Part shown: positions 40,662 to 49,570 of the stretch, in pieces
Position numbering within the stretch: the stretch's first letter is position 1
How the letters are laid out: each line of letters begins with the position of its first letter
NCBI RefSeq assembly: GCF_036884845.1
Contig: NZ_CP145732.1
Span: 2,604,001-2,668,000, forward strand
DNA length: 64,000 bases
Source: Pseudomonas sp. MAG733B
Lineage (GTDB): Bacteria > Pseudomonadota > Gammaproteobacteria > Pseudomonadales > Pseudomonadaceae
Reading direction: 5' to 3'
Notes under the pieces: generated by a model
Databases searched by the model: none
What the model saw: the letters and a program-made list of their open reading frames with translations, nothing else
Told to the model about the DNA's origin: nothing
Made by a program: the position numbers and the translations under genes

Positions 40662-40681
40662 TACTGGTTTTATGTACAGTA
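40662..40681 (-). promoter_or_regulatory. LexA-type SOS box of the SRAP operon
   Basis: TACTGGTTTTATGTACAGTA (both outer pentamers TACTG and CAGTA exact, N10 between, AT-rich centre) fits the LexA consensus. It lies 22 bases from the start codon of the 241-aa gene. An additional ACTGTACA/TGTACAGT inverted repeat overlaps it. Confidence 0.7.
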
Positions 40682-40851
40682 ATCGAGTCTCTTGCGATGG
40701 GCGAGTAAGAGCCGACGGGCAGTAGTTTTTTTTGGACGGCAGTCGCAGGCTAACGAGTGACCAGGCCTGATGGTCCAAGCATGAATCATGATCTGCACAC
40801 AAAAGGCCGGAAAGCAATTCCGGTGGCGGACGGCTTAACGGCTCATGGGAT

Positions 40852-41076
40852 CTAGCCTTTACTGCGGCGCGGATCCTCGCTACGGGGATATGTGCGCTCC
40901 TCTTCGATCTCTCCAGTTTCGGTGTGGATTTTCACCGAGCCGGTGCGACCCGCCATATAACTTGGCAACTGTTCGAGCAGATCGGTTTTGGTCAGCGTGC
41001 TGAGCAAGGCTTTATCCGCTCCTTGGGTATGCAGCTTCCAGCCTGAGCCATCCGCAACGACGTGGTAAATGTTCAT
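40852..41076 (-). CDS. DUF2188-like small protein
   Basis: This 74-aa protein starts MNIYHVVADGSGWKLHTQGA, the layout of DUF2188 proteins (compact beta-rich, unknown role), and ends in a charged tail (EEERTYPRSEDPRRSKG). It is a lone minus-strand gene in the cargo region. A GGAG precedes the start (plus-strand 41079-41091 ctcctctac). Confidence 0.7.
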   Translation of the reverse strand: MNIYHVVADGSGWKLHTQGADKALLSTLTKTDLLEQLPSYMAGRTGSVKIHTETGEIEEERTYPRSEDPRRSKG

Positions 41077-41204
41077 GGAATGCTCCTCTACTTAGGGATT
41101 CTCTTAAGGCTGCTCGCATGGCCCGAGAGTTCCGGCAATTTCGTTGCACTTCCACCATGGTCCCCGCTCAAAAGAGTATGCGTCATGAGGTTACGGAGGG
41201 CGCC

Positions 41205-41486
41205 ATGATCTATGAAGTGAACCTGGATCAATATGCCTTGCAGTGCGAAGTCACCGAACTGCTCGATGTGCCGCCCGACCCCTGGGCCACAACAAGCGAC
41301 TGGGAGGCTCGCGGCTACCGCGAACTGGAATTTCGAATTTTGTCCGCCCAGGCATTTGACGAAAACGGGAACGCGTCGAAGCTTGGCCCTAGTGATTGCG
41401 CGGCATTGACTGAGCAATATAGTGAGCTGATCGAGGAGGAGCTGTGGCGGCGGATTGAAGCCGCGCGACGGGAGGAGGTTGCTTGA
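41205..41486 (+). CDS. Unknown 93-aa acidic protein
   Basis: This 93-aa acidic, mostly helical protein (MIYEVNLDQYALQCEVTELL...) has no recognised domain. GGAGGG 6 bases before ATG 41205 decides this start over a frame from 41118. It ends about 100 bases before the end of the convergent CheB-CheR kinase gene. Confidence 0.6.
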   Translation: MIYEVNLDQYALQCEVTELLDVPPDPWATTSDWEARGYRELEFRILSAQAFDENGNASKLGPSDCAALTEQYSELIEEELWRRIEAARREEVA

Positions 41487-41592
41487 AGCATTCGCTAGTT
41501 GGTTTCTGTCTGAAAGAAAGTCTGCAATCGACCCAAAGCTGACGGTGACGACAGGCAGCAACCGACCCAAAGCAGCCCTTCGAGTCGAGGCT

Positions 41593-44500
41593 CTAATACG
41601 GCCGAGTCTTGCAAGCCTCATCAATGATATCGATGAAGTCATCATGGGCAACCGGCTTGCTCACGTGGTAATTGAACCCCGATTGCCTGGTTTTTTTCTG
41701 GTCGCTGCTGGTGGCGTAACCAGTAAGCGCAATGGCCGGCGTGTATTTGTGATGGACGATCTGGCGAATAGCCTGGATCAAGGCGTGGCCATCCATGATG
41801 GGCATGCCGATGTCGGAAATGATCACGTCGTAGTTGCCTTCTTTCGCGGCCTTCAGCGCCAGTAACGGGTCGCTGAACGCTTCCACGTGGGCGTCCTCCA
41901 TTTCAAGCAACATCTGCAACACTTCCATCACGTCTCGGGAGTCATCCACTAGCAATACTTTCTGACCAAACAATCGTCCTGATTCACCGGAAGCCTGCAC
42001 TTGATCCGCCGCCTGCTGGTGGGGACGGCACAGCGGCAGACGAATGGTAAAAGTGCAGCCTCGACCAATTCCTTCGGAGCGGACATCCACCGAGCCACCG
42101 TGGGCTTCGACCAGTTGCCGCACCAGTGACAGGCCAATGCCTAGGCCTTCGCGCTGGTGGGTGGCGTGCTGGTTTTCTGCTTGGGTAAACAGGTCGAACA
42201 CCTTGTGCAGGTTGTCCTGTTCAAGGCCAATGCCGCTGTCGACGACGTCCAATTGCGCCATGTCCTCGACGCGGTGGGCGATCAGCTCAACGCGGCCATC
42301 TTTGGGGGTGAACTTCAGGGCATTGTTCACAAGATTCCAGATGATCTGTTCCAGACGCGTGCTATCAGCGTCGACGACCAGCGCTGGCTCCGGCGCTTGT
42401 GGTACCTGCAGAGTGATTTCGCACGGATGCTGGTCGTTGACCACCACCGTGTGGATGTCCTGCAGAATCCGTCCCAGATCCACCGCCTGTTTTTTCAGCT
42501 TGAGTTTGCCAGTGCGCACCCGGGCTACATCCAACAGGTCATCGATGATCCGCGCCTGGCTCGATACCGCGTCGCAAATGGTATTGACCGCCTTCATCGC
42601 CGGGCTGACGCTTTTGGTCATCGGCAAGCGACGCAGCAGTTCGGCGTTGAGTTGAATGAGGTTAAGCGGGTGCTTGAGCTCATGGGACATCACCGCGAAA
42701 AATTCGTCTTTGAGGTGGCTGCTGGTCTGAGTTTCGGCCAGCTGTTGGCTTTGCTCTTCGTGCAGGCGCTTGTGACCGGTAAGGTCGCGAGCGATCTTCA
42801 CATAACCTTTGAGGCTCTCGCCTTCAAGTCGAATAACTTCACCGCTGCAGTAGAAACGGCTGCCGTCCTTGCGCAAGTGCCAGCGTTCATCTTCGCCCCG
42901 ACCATGCTCGCGAGCTGCACGCAGTTCAATTTCTGGTGCACCTGAGCTGCGTTCTTCCGGTGTGAAGATCAAGTCATAATAGGCGCCGAGAACTTCCTCC
43001 TTGGCGTAACCAAAAATCAACTTGGCCCCGGTGTTCCAGTCGGTGATCGCGCCGTGATCATCGAGGATAATAATGGCGAAGTCATGGGTGCTCTCGGCCA
43101 CCAGGCGCATACGCTCTTCACTGATGCGCAATTCAGCCTCGGCGGTGCGACGCTTGGAGATATCGATAAAGGTCAGCACCGTGCCGTCGATGTGATCCTC
43201 GCTGGAGCGGTAAGGCAGCAAGCGGGCAATGTACCAGTGCTGGTCGCTGCTGCAGACCTCCCGCTCGATCATGTTCAGTGACTCGAACACCGTCGCCGCA
43301 TCCTCGGCCATCTCCGGATAGTCCAGGCGATGCGTGATGTCCATCAGCGAACGCCCCGTATCGACCGGCAGCATGCTGAAAATCTCGGTGGCCCGTGGGG
43401 TAAACCAGCGGATCCGCATGTTGCGATCGACGAACACGGTGGCAATGTCGGTGGAGGCAATCAGGTTGGTCAGGTAGTCGTTAACCTTGTCGGTTTCTTC
43501 GACCTTGGCCTTGAGTTCGGCATTGACGGTCAGCAGCTCTTCGTTGATCGACTGCAGTTCCTCCTTGCTGGTTTCCAGCTCTTCGGTGGCCGAGCGCAGT
43601 TCTTCGTTAATCGCATGCATTTCTTCATTGGAAGCCTTGAGCTCTTCACTGGAGACTTCCGACTGTTCGACGGTCTCCTGCAACTGCAGCTTGGTGCGCT
43701 GCAATTCATGCTCCAGGTTGGCCAACATCTGGTTTTCGGTCTGGCTGACAATGCCATCAAGCTGCGCTTGAGGATCGACCTCGTGTTCCTCGAAGATCAC
43801 CAGGGTGTATTCGCTGTCAGTCTCGTCATCCTTGTAGGGATGGACGTTCAGGTCGACCAGGTAACTGCGCTGCTCACGCTCGATGCGGACTTTGCGCGAG
43901 GTGACCGGTAGCCCGCTCTGATGTACTTGGTACAGCGTGGTGCGAATGTCCAGGCGCAGATCCGGGTGGGCCAGGGTCAACAGGTTGCGTGATAGCTCAC
44001 CGGCCACGTAGCGCAGAAAACGCCCGGCGCCTTCACTCATGTGCAGTATGTTGGCGCTGGCGTCGACGATGATGCTCGGCGGCGCAGCCTTCTCCAGTGC
44101 ACGCAGGTGAATGTCGGCAAACGACACCTTGCGAGCAACCGCTGGCTCCAAAGGCCGTAGGGCGGCCGTAGTACGTGCATAACCGCCGCGCGGCAGGGTG
44201 GGGGCGCGGCGGGGACTGCTGGACACGCTCTTGGCGCGGAAGATGCGGTTGCGTTTGTCCACCGGCGTAAACAGATCCAGGCAACCATCGGCGGATTCCG
44301 AGGAACCGAGAAACAGGTAACCGCCGGGGCGCAAGGCAAAGTGGAACATCTGCATGATGTCGCGCTGCACTTCGCGGTCGAGGTAGATCAGCAGGTTACG
44401 ACAGACGATCAAGTCGAGTTGCGAGAAGGGCGGGTCGAGCAACAGGCTGTGCTTGGCGAACAGCACTTTCTCGCGAATTTCCTTGCGCACGCGGTAGGAA

Positions 44501-45741
44501 TGGTTCTCCAGGGTGAAATATTGGCGCATGCGCGGCGGCGGAACGTCGGTAATGATTGCCTCGGGATAGACGCCACTTCGACCAAAGGCAATCGCGCGAT
44601 GATCGATGTCGGTGGCAAACACCTGCAGCTTGGCCTGGCTGGCCTCCAAGGCCATTTGCTCGGTCAGCAAAATGGCCAAACTGTAGGCCTCTTCGCCGGT
44701 AGAGCAGCCCGCTGACCAGACACGGATTTCATCCCGATGCGGCAAAGTATCTTGCAGCGCTTTAACCAGATCGGGGATGACATCGCGTTCCAATGCCTCG
44801 AAGGCCTCGCGGTCGCGAAAGAAATTGGTCACACCGATCAGCATGTCCCCCAGCAACGCCTTGGTTTCTTCGGGGTGGGCTTGCAGATAATCGTAATAGG
44901 TGCCGAGATCCGGCTGTGCGGTCACTTGCAGGCGACGCTCGATGCGGCGCAGCACGGTGGCCCGCTTGTAGTGTTTGAAATCGTGACCGGTTCCATTGCG
45001 CAGCTGGATCAAGATGTCTTGCAGCTGCTGCTCGGCGATGGCGGCATCGCGTTCGGAAGCAGGAGGGGTGGTCTTGATTTCCGGGTCGTTGGCGGTGGGC
45101 AAAGTGATAGACTTCGAATTACGCCAGAGCTCCAGCAGCTTTTGCGGCATCTCCACCACGGGCAATACCAGATCGACCATCCGCGTATTAATTGCAGCAC
45201 GCGGCATACCGTCGTATTCGGCATCTTCCGGTGTCTGGACCAGAGTGATGCCGCCTTGCTCCTTAATTCGTGAAAGCCCAACCGCCCCATCGGAACCAGT
45301 GCCCGAGAGTATCAGGCAGAAGGCGCGCTCCTTGTGCACATCCGCCAGGTCTCGGAAGAACAGGTCGATGGCAACATGCATGCCAGGTGGCCGATCCGAT
45401 GGCGTTACCGAAAGATAACCATCGTTCATTATCAAGTTGTGCGCCGGCGAGATGACATACACGGTGTTCTTTTCGATGGAGAGGGTCTCGGTCACCTGCC
45501 GCACTGGCATTTTGGTGACTTCCTGAATGATCCGATCGACTTGGCTTGGATAATCGGGCGACAGGTGAAAGATAATGACAAAGGCCATGCCGTTGTCATT
45601 GGGCATGTGCTCGAAAAAAGATTTCACCGCCTGGAGGCCGCCAGCGGAAGCGCCAATGCCGACCACAGGGAAGGGCAGGGTGCTGGGTACCAGCTCCTTG
45701 CGCTGTGGGACGTTGGTGGAGCGCTTCACGTTAGACGGCAT
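41593..45741 (-). CDS. CheB-CheR-PAS-histidine kinase-receiver fusion
   Basis: This 1382-aa hybrid sensor combines a CheB methylesterase domain (about 24-205; S32, H59 and D151 present in GIGASAGG, FHLSPDY, GTGSDGA), a CheR methyltransferase (about 233-505; WSAGCSTGEEAYS), a heptad-rich coiled coil (about 665-760), two PAS domains (about 760-865 and 875-990), HisKA with H1020 (MSHELKHP), an HATPase (about 1125-1240) and a receiver with D1310 and K1362. It has no transmembrane segment, so it is a cytoplasmic sensor linking chemotaxis-type modification with two-component signalling. The CheB N-terminal receiver is missing. It is atypical cargo for a prophage. Confidence 0.92.
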   Translation of the reverse strand: MPSNVKRSTNVPQRKELVPSTLPFPVVGIGASAGGLQAVKSFFEHMPNDNGMAFVIIFHLSPDYPSQVDRIIQEVTKMPVRQVTETLSIEKNTVYVISPAHNLIMNDGYLSVTPSDRPPGMHVAIDLFFRDLADVHKERAFCLILSGTGSDGAVGLSRIKEQGGITLVQTPEDAEYDGMPRAAINTRMVDLVLPVVEMPQKLLELWRNSKSITLPTANDPEIKTTPPASERDAAIAEQQLQDILIQLRNGTGHDFKHYKRATVLRRIERRLQVTAQPDLGTYYDYLQAHPEETKALLGDMLIGVTNFFRDREAFEALERDVIPDLVKALQDTLPHRDEIRVWSAGCSTGEEAYSLAILLTEQMALEASQAKLQVFATDIDHRAIAFGRSGVYPEAIITDVPPPRMRQYFTLENHSYRVRKEIREKVLFAKHSLLLDPPFSQLDLIVCRNLLIYLDREVQRDIMQMFHFALRPGGYLFLGSSESADGCLDLFTPVDKRNRIFRAKSVSSSPRRAPTLPRGGYARTTAALRPLEPAVARKVSFADIHLRALEKAAPPSIIVDASANILHMSEGAGRFLRYVAGELSRNLLTLAHPDLRLDIRTTLYQVHQSGLPVTSRKVRIEREQRSYLVDLNVHPYKDDETDSEYTLVIFEEHEVDPQAQLDGIVSQTENQMLANLEHELQRTKLQLQETVEQSEVSSEELKASNEEMHAINEELRSATEELETSKEELQSINEELLTVNAELKAKVEETDKVNDYLTNLIASTDIATVFVDRNMRIRWFTPRATEIFSMLPVDTGRSLMDITHRLDYPEMAEDAATVFESLNMIEREVCSSDQHWYIARLLPYRSSEDHIDGTVLTFIDISKRRTAEAELRISEERMRLVAESTHDFAIIILDDHGAITDWNTGAKLIFGYAKEEVLGAYYDLIFTPEERSSGAPEIELRAAREHGRGEDERWHLRKDGSRFYCSGEVIRLEGESLKGYVKIARDLTGHKRLHEEQSQQLAETQTSSHLKDEFFAVMSHELKHPLNLIQLNAELLRRLPMTKSVSPAMKAVNTICDAVSSQARIIDDLLDVARVRTGKLKLKKQAVDLGRILQDIHTVVVNDQHPCEITLQVPQAPEPALVVDADSTRLEQIIWNLVNNALKFTPKDGRVELIAHRVEDMAQLDVVDSGIGLEQDNLHKVFDLFTQAENQHATHQREGLGIGLSLVRQLVEAHGGSVDVRSEGIGRGCTFTIRLPLCRPHQQAADQVQASGESGRLFGQKVLLVDDSRDVMEVLQMLLEMEDAHVEAFSDPLLALKAAKEGNYDVIISDIGMPIMDGHALIQAIRQIVHHKYTPAIALTGYATSSDQKKTRQSGFNYHVSKPVAHDDFIDIIDEACKTRPY

Positions 45742-45887
45742 AAGTTTTGGCCTTAATCGGCTTTAGAAAAGGTCAACATAAGTTTAATCATACTCTCCCT
45801 GATTGGTCGATTTGGCAGAGTTTAGACAATGGGGAAATAATGCTCTCGACCTATACCGGGCGCACAGAATTAACTGATTGCTTCACA

Positions 45888-46127
45888 TCAAATTTTCGTC
45901 ATGCGCTTGATACGCTCCCAATCTTTTTGAGCTAACGCTCGCTTGGCGTCCGCTAATGCTTTGGCCTCAGTGAATTGGGCCAGAACCTCGGTGTTTCCGC
46001 CGTAGTACTGGATGATTTGGTATGCCGCTTCGTCAAGACGATCGGCTTCTCGGAAGAGTTCGATGTTTGCCGCAATGTCATCGTCCACGGCCGTTTCTTG
46101 ATGTGATTTCGTTTTGCGTTCAGTCAT
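45888..46127 (-). CDS. Unknown 79-aa protein
   Basis: This 79-aa charged helical protein (ANIELFREADRLDEAAYQII, ALAQKDWERIKRM) is of unknown function. AAGGA precedes the start. It probably belongs to the cargo's small hypothetical genes. Confidence 0.6.
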   Translation of the reverse strand: MTERKTKSHQETAVDDDIAANIELFREADRLDEAAYQIIQYYGGNTEVLAQFTEAKALADAKRALAQKDWERIKRMTKI

Positions 46128-46363
46128 TTTCTAGTCCTTCCGGTCGAAGGGCATGCGCCAGTTTCACTTACCGAACCGCCCTGTTATCGGCTTCGATTCG
46201 AGGATGCGTTTTGGTCGCGGCGACCAGTTATGGGAGAAAGTCAAAACTGCATCGCATAACGCGTGATTAGTGCTGCCTCAGCTTCCTGACGACTTCTCCT
46301 CGCTTATGAATTAGTGAGTTGTCAGCCGCGACAAAAATTCCGAGAAAGTGACGGCCCGCCACA

Positions 46364-46681
46364 ATGCATAAGCCGAGACGGTTCAAATCGACGCCGTACG
46401 TCGAGACCAATGAACATGCGGATGCTGTCGTCCTCTATCGAATAAAGGCGATGGAGCTTTCGACCATGTATAGCGAAGCGAAAATGTTGGCGTTCGCAAA
46501 ATGGCAAGACTTATTGACGGATTCAGAAATCTTGATGGGTGCAGATGAAAGGTATGACGAGTTGCTGAAGCTCGCCGATGATTTTCGAAGTCGAGGAGTT
46601 ATCGATACGTCGGAGCGCAACACGTTGATAGAAATTGCGACGGCGGCGTACACACGATCAGTAGCCAACCTCCTTCTGTAG
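46364..46681 (+). CDS. Unknown 105-aa helical protein
   Basis: This 105-aa protein (AMELSTMYSEAKMLAFAKWQ, DELLKLADDFRSRGVIDTSE) is predicted mainly helical and has no recognised domain. The start lacks a clear ribosome-binding site, so an internal start is possible. It stands between two convergent or divergent small genes and looks independent. Confidence 0.55.
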   Translation: MHKPRRFKSTPYVETNEHADAVVLYRIKAMELSTMYSEAKMLAFAKWQDLLTDSEILMGADERYDELLKLADDFRSRGVIDTSERNTLIEIATAAYTRSVANLLL

Positions 46682-46951
46682 GACAGTTTTTCAACGGGAC
46701 ATACTGTCTGTGTGAATGTCTGCTTCTGGCCGATTTCTGCCTGTTCCGAGGGACTGAGTCGCAAGAATCGTTGCAATAACGACTCAGAAATCTCAACGGA
46801 TAGTCAGCTTGGCAGAGCTACTATTCGCCAGGAAGGCCTTGCGCTTGTTCGATGTTCATCCCGGTATCGACAGCCGAGCTTGCCGACTAATGGCGTGGAA
46901 GTTTCACACCGCCTGTGCCTTACTCGAACGCCAAGTCGAGGAGGGCAGTGC

Positions 46952-47491
46952 ATGCGTCGTAGAGGACCGCAGTTCTGGCTTTGGGTGAACAAACAATTCC
47001 CTACAAGGATCCATGAAGAACGGCTCAAGGATGGGCGGCGCGTGGAAATACAAGCACGCGTTACGCACAACAAACAAGTGCAAATATTTGTCGGTCTCTA
47101 TCACGAAAATGGCGCCCCGATGCACGAGGAGTTCCATGACCGACCATCTTTAGAGAGGCTCAATAGCGCACTGAGTTGGGGGCTTCAGCGTGCACGGACG
47201 ATTCTCGTAGAGAGCGAGCCCTTCTGCGCGCCCCATCGTCCGCAGTTGACTCTGGGACCAGTGATTACCGACGACGCAGTGCTTGCACTCAGGCGTATGG
47301 AGATGACAAAGGAAGAACAGCGCAAGCTCGATATGCTTGATGCGAATGCGGAATACGCTGCTGCCACCTTGGCAATGTTGACCCTGATGCGCTCTGCCTC
47401 TGTCGACTTCGACGTTTGGGAAGCGCATCGTGTTCGTTTACAGCAGGCTATAGACCGCAGAGTTAACCTGCTGCGCACTTATCTGCTTTAG
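46952..47491 (+). CDS. Unknown 179-aa protein
   Basis: This 179-aa protein starts MRRRGPQFWLWVNKQFPTRI and carries a beta-rich N-terminal part (VEIQARVTHNKQVQIFVGLY) and a helical C-terminal part (EEQRKLDMLDANAEYAAATL). GGAGG precedes ATG 46952. I do not recognise it. Confidence 0.6.
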   Translation: MRRRGPQFWLWVNKQFPTRIHEERLKDGRRVEIQARVTHNKQVQIFVGLYHENGAPMHEEFHDRPSLERLNSALSWGLQRARTILVESEPFCAPHRPQLTLGPVITDDAVLALRRMEMTKEEQRKLDMLDANAEYAAATLAMLTLMRSASVDFDVWEAHRVRLQQAIDRRVNLLRTYLL

Positions 47492-47834
47492 GTGTTGCAA
47501 TCATTGAGATTCCTGTGATGCAGAAGGCACCGCGGGGCAATTTGCGAGTTAAGGAAAAGATTTGAACGACTGTTATGGGCAGGCTGTTGCCAGTCAGCAT
47601 TCCCAGTGGTGGAAAAGATTTAGGGCATATTTAGGGCAATATCAGGGCCGCTGTGCGCCGTAGCATGCCGGCGCAAATTGCTAAAACACAGTTTTCTACG
47701 GGCTATGGCGGACTGGAGGGTAGCTTGAAGGGGTTCGAATCCCTATCCAGTTGCCGCGTGTTAAACCTTACCTGAAGGGCTGCTGGCGACGATTTGCAGT
47801 CAGGGCAACGTCGGTCTCATCCTTGGGTAGCGCA
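47492..47834. other. Gap with a tRNA-like T-arm fragment
   Basis: No gene is supported. A GGGTTCGAATCCC sequence at 47731-47743 looks like a tRNA T-arm, but the expected acceptor and CCA end do not follow well (TATCCAGTTGCCG) and no upstream tRNA body is seen. It could be a remnant of another integration site or chance. Confidence 0.3.
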
Positions 47835-48749
47835 TTACTTGTCGAACTTGAAACGTGCTCGATGGCGAGCTAGGTACTGTAGAATACCCTTCGGAACATC
47901 AGCGAGCTGCTGATACTGCGCCAGACCGAACACCTGTTGAGCATGAGGGCCGAGCTGATCACTGATCAGTAATTTTCCTTGTTTGCAGAATGAGATCAGT
48001 CCACTGTCGAATAAGCGATCGATATGAGTAGCGAGCAGCAGGCCGTTATCTGTATCAAGGCGCTCATCATTGTCCGACACGTTCCAAGGTACGATGTGGG
48101 AGGCAATGAGAAGGTCAGGGTTCTGTAGGCCAGTCAGGGCGCAGCGGCAATTCCAACGCTTCATCAGCTTAGTGCGGAAAAACCCCTGGCCGACCCGAGC
48201 GAGAATGATTGCTTCGCGGGTGGTCTTGCTGATCTTTCGCTTCGAACCTTCTTCAACAATGCGGTCCGCAAAGGCACTGATTAACCCCGCTTTCTCCAGC
48301 AGGTAGAGGCCTGCGTCCGGACCGATGTGAGACATGTAAATCTCATTGATCGTCCCGTGCTTGGTAAAAACAGCAGGGTTGCAGTGCTCATTGAAACGAC
48401 TCAAAAACTCTTCAGCAATTTCGTCGCGATGTACCGGGCGCATAGTAGAGTGCAGCGTCACATCGACGCGGCGTCCTTCTTTATTCCACTGATGAAAGCC
48501 ACGGCTGAGCGGCCGTTCGGCGTTATAGGCGTCGGCCTTCGCTTCTGCGACTCGGGTGATCTGCTTGTCTTTCACGCAGAAAATGATGTCCCCGTCGAGC
48601 ACCTCGTCGACCACATCCCAGTGCCGGTTGGTGCGGGTTCTCAGCGTGCCATCCTTCCCCTCAATTGATGAGTAGAGGGGAGCCCAAAGGAACTCGCCCT
48701 GATTGACTTCGTTGAAGGTGGCGCCAAGGTTCACCCAGAAAAAATTCAT
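47835..48749 (-). CDS. HNH endonuclease with N-terminal reader-like domain
   Basis: This 304-aa protein has a C-terminal HNH_2-type nuclease (about 200-260): CRCALTGLQNPDLLIASHIV, then DNGLLLATHIDRLFD with the His/Asn/His set. The N-terminal about 110 residues (MNFFWVNLGATFNEVNQGEF, DEVLDGDIIFCVKDKQITRV) resemble EVE/ASCH-like modules that read modified bases. This suggests a modification-dependent restriction enzyme (type IV-like). It is a single gene at the right end of the cargo, in a usual place for defence genes. Confidence 0.75.
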   Translation of the reverse strand: MNFFWVNLGATFNEVNQGEFLWAPLYSSIEGKDGTLRTRTNRHWDVVDEVLDGDIIFCVKDKQITRVAEAKADAYNAERPLSRGFHQWNKEGRRVDVTLHSTMRPVHRDEIAEEFLSRFNEHCNPAVFTKHGTINEIYMSHIGPDAGLYLLEKAGLISAFADRIVEEGSKRKISKTTREAIILARVGQGFFRTKLMKRWNCRCALTGLQNPDLLIASHIVPWNVSDNDERLDTDNGLLLATHIDRLFDSGLISFCKQGKLLISDQLGPHAQQVFGLAQYQQLADVPKGILQYLARHRARFKFDK

Positions 48750-49186
48750 AGCTCTTCCTTGTGTTTAGGCTCAGACGTGAACCATATCGCCATCATCGAA
48801 ACATCGAAAGCACGATTTGGGCAAGATTGTCTGACTGGGTAGACGAACCCAGTCACAGGGAATCTAGGCATAGGAATGGTGAGCGACGGTAATCACCCCA
48901 CCGATGCGGCAGATGATTCGTGAAGCTGTTCATCAAATGAACGGGAATGTACTCGCCACTGATCAACAGTTGAAACGGGCTTCCGATAGCGGGCTGCCTG
49001 CTTCTCAGCCAAGCCTTGGATTTATGGCTGCTGAGTCAGAACATCTGGGGTGTTTGAGCCAATCGAACTAAGAGAGCCGATAGCCACAACTGCAATACGA
49101 AGGGCATCCCCGTGCGAAAAAACTAAATACAGAATCGTCCCAAATTCCGTAGATGCATTTGCACGTCCGCCGTTGGCCGATAAAGG
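48750..49186. other. Gap between the HNH gene and the small 3' gene
   Basis: No gene, repeat or terminator could be supported in these 437 bases. A plus-strand open frame from 49050 overlaps the minus-strand small gene and looks like a shadow. Confidence 0.4.
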
Positions 49187-49396
49187 TCACTCCGGCGTCA
49201 TCATCATTGCGAGCGTCATCTTGATGAATTCTTCATTGCGGTCGATCGTGACCAACGCACCGCGAACATTGTCGGCAACATCGGCAGAACCGCGCTGCTG
49301 GACCCAATTTGTCAATTCCATGATGGCGGCTTCCAGGGCGAGCTGGTTTTCGTTGAGTTTGAACAGTAGGGAAGGGAGCAGGTCAGAATCTGGCAT
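49187..49396 (-). CDS. Small Pseudomonas-type hypothetical protein (69 aa)
   Basis: This 69-aa helical protein (MPDSDLLPSLLFKLNENQLA..., ending in MMMTPE) starts at 49396 with GGAGG upstream. It is the last gene inside the integrated unit. Function unknown. Confidence 0.65.
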   Translation of the reverse strand: MPDSDLLPSLLFKLNENQLALEAAIMELTNWVQQRGSADVADNVRGALVTIDRNEEFIKMTLAMMMTPE

Positions 49397-49509
49397 CGCG
49401 AATCCTCCGTGAAGCATTCAGCGTAGCAGTCGACGGGTGAGTGGGTGACCTTCTGCCCCATTCTTAAGCAAGGATGCGTGAAAGGCCTGTCTTCCAGACC
49501 GCTTAAAAA

Positions 49510-49517
49510 TTGCTACA
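49510..49517. repeat. Putative right-arm integrase site
   Basis: TTGCTACA, identical to the octamer at 3640-3647 and inverted at 3649 and 3670, lies 58 bases left of the right core. Confidence 0.45.
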
Positions 49518-49570
49518 AAGAACAACTATAAAATGGGATGGGCTAGGCGGGCCGGGGTTGTGGCGGTTGG

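Noticed and set aside
47731..47760. A complete tRNA gene
   Set aside because: Only a T-arm-like segment is present; acceptor stem, CCA end and anticodon arm are not found.
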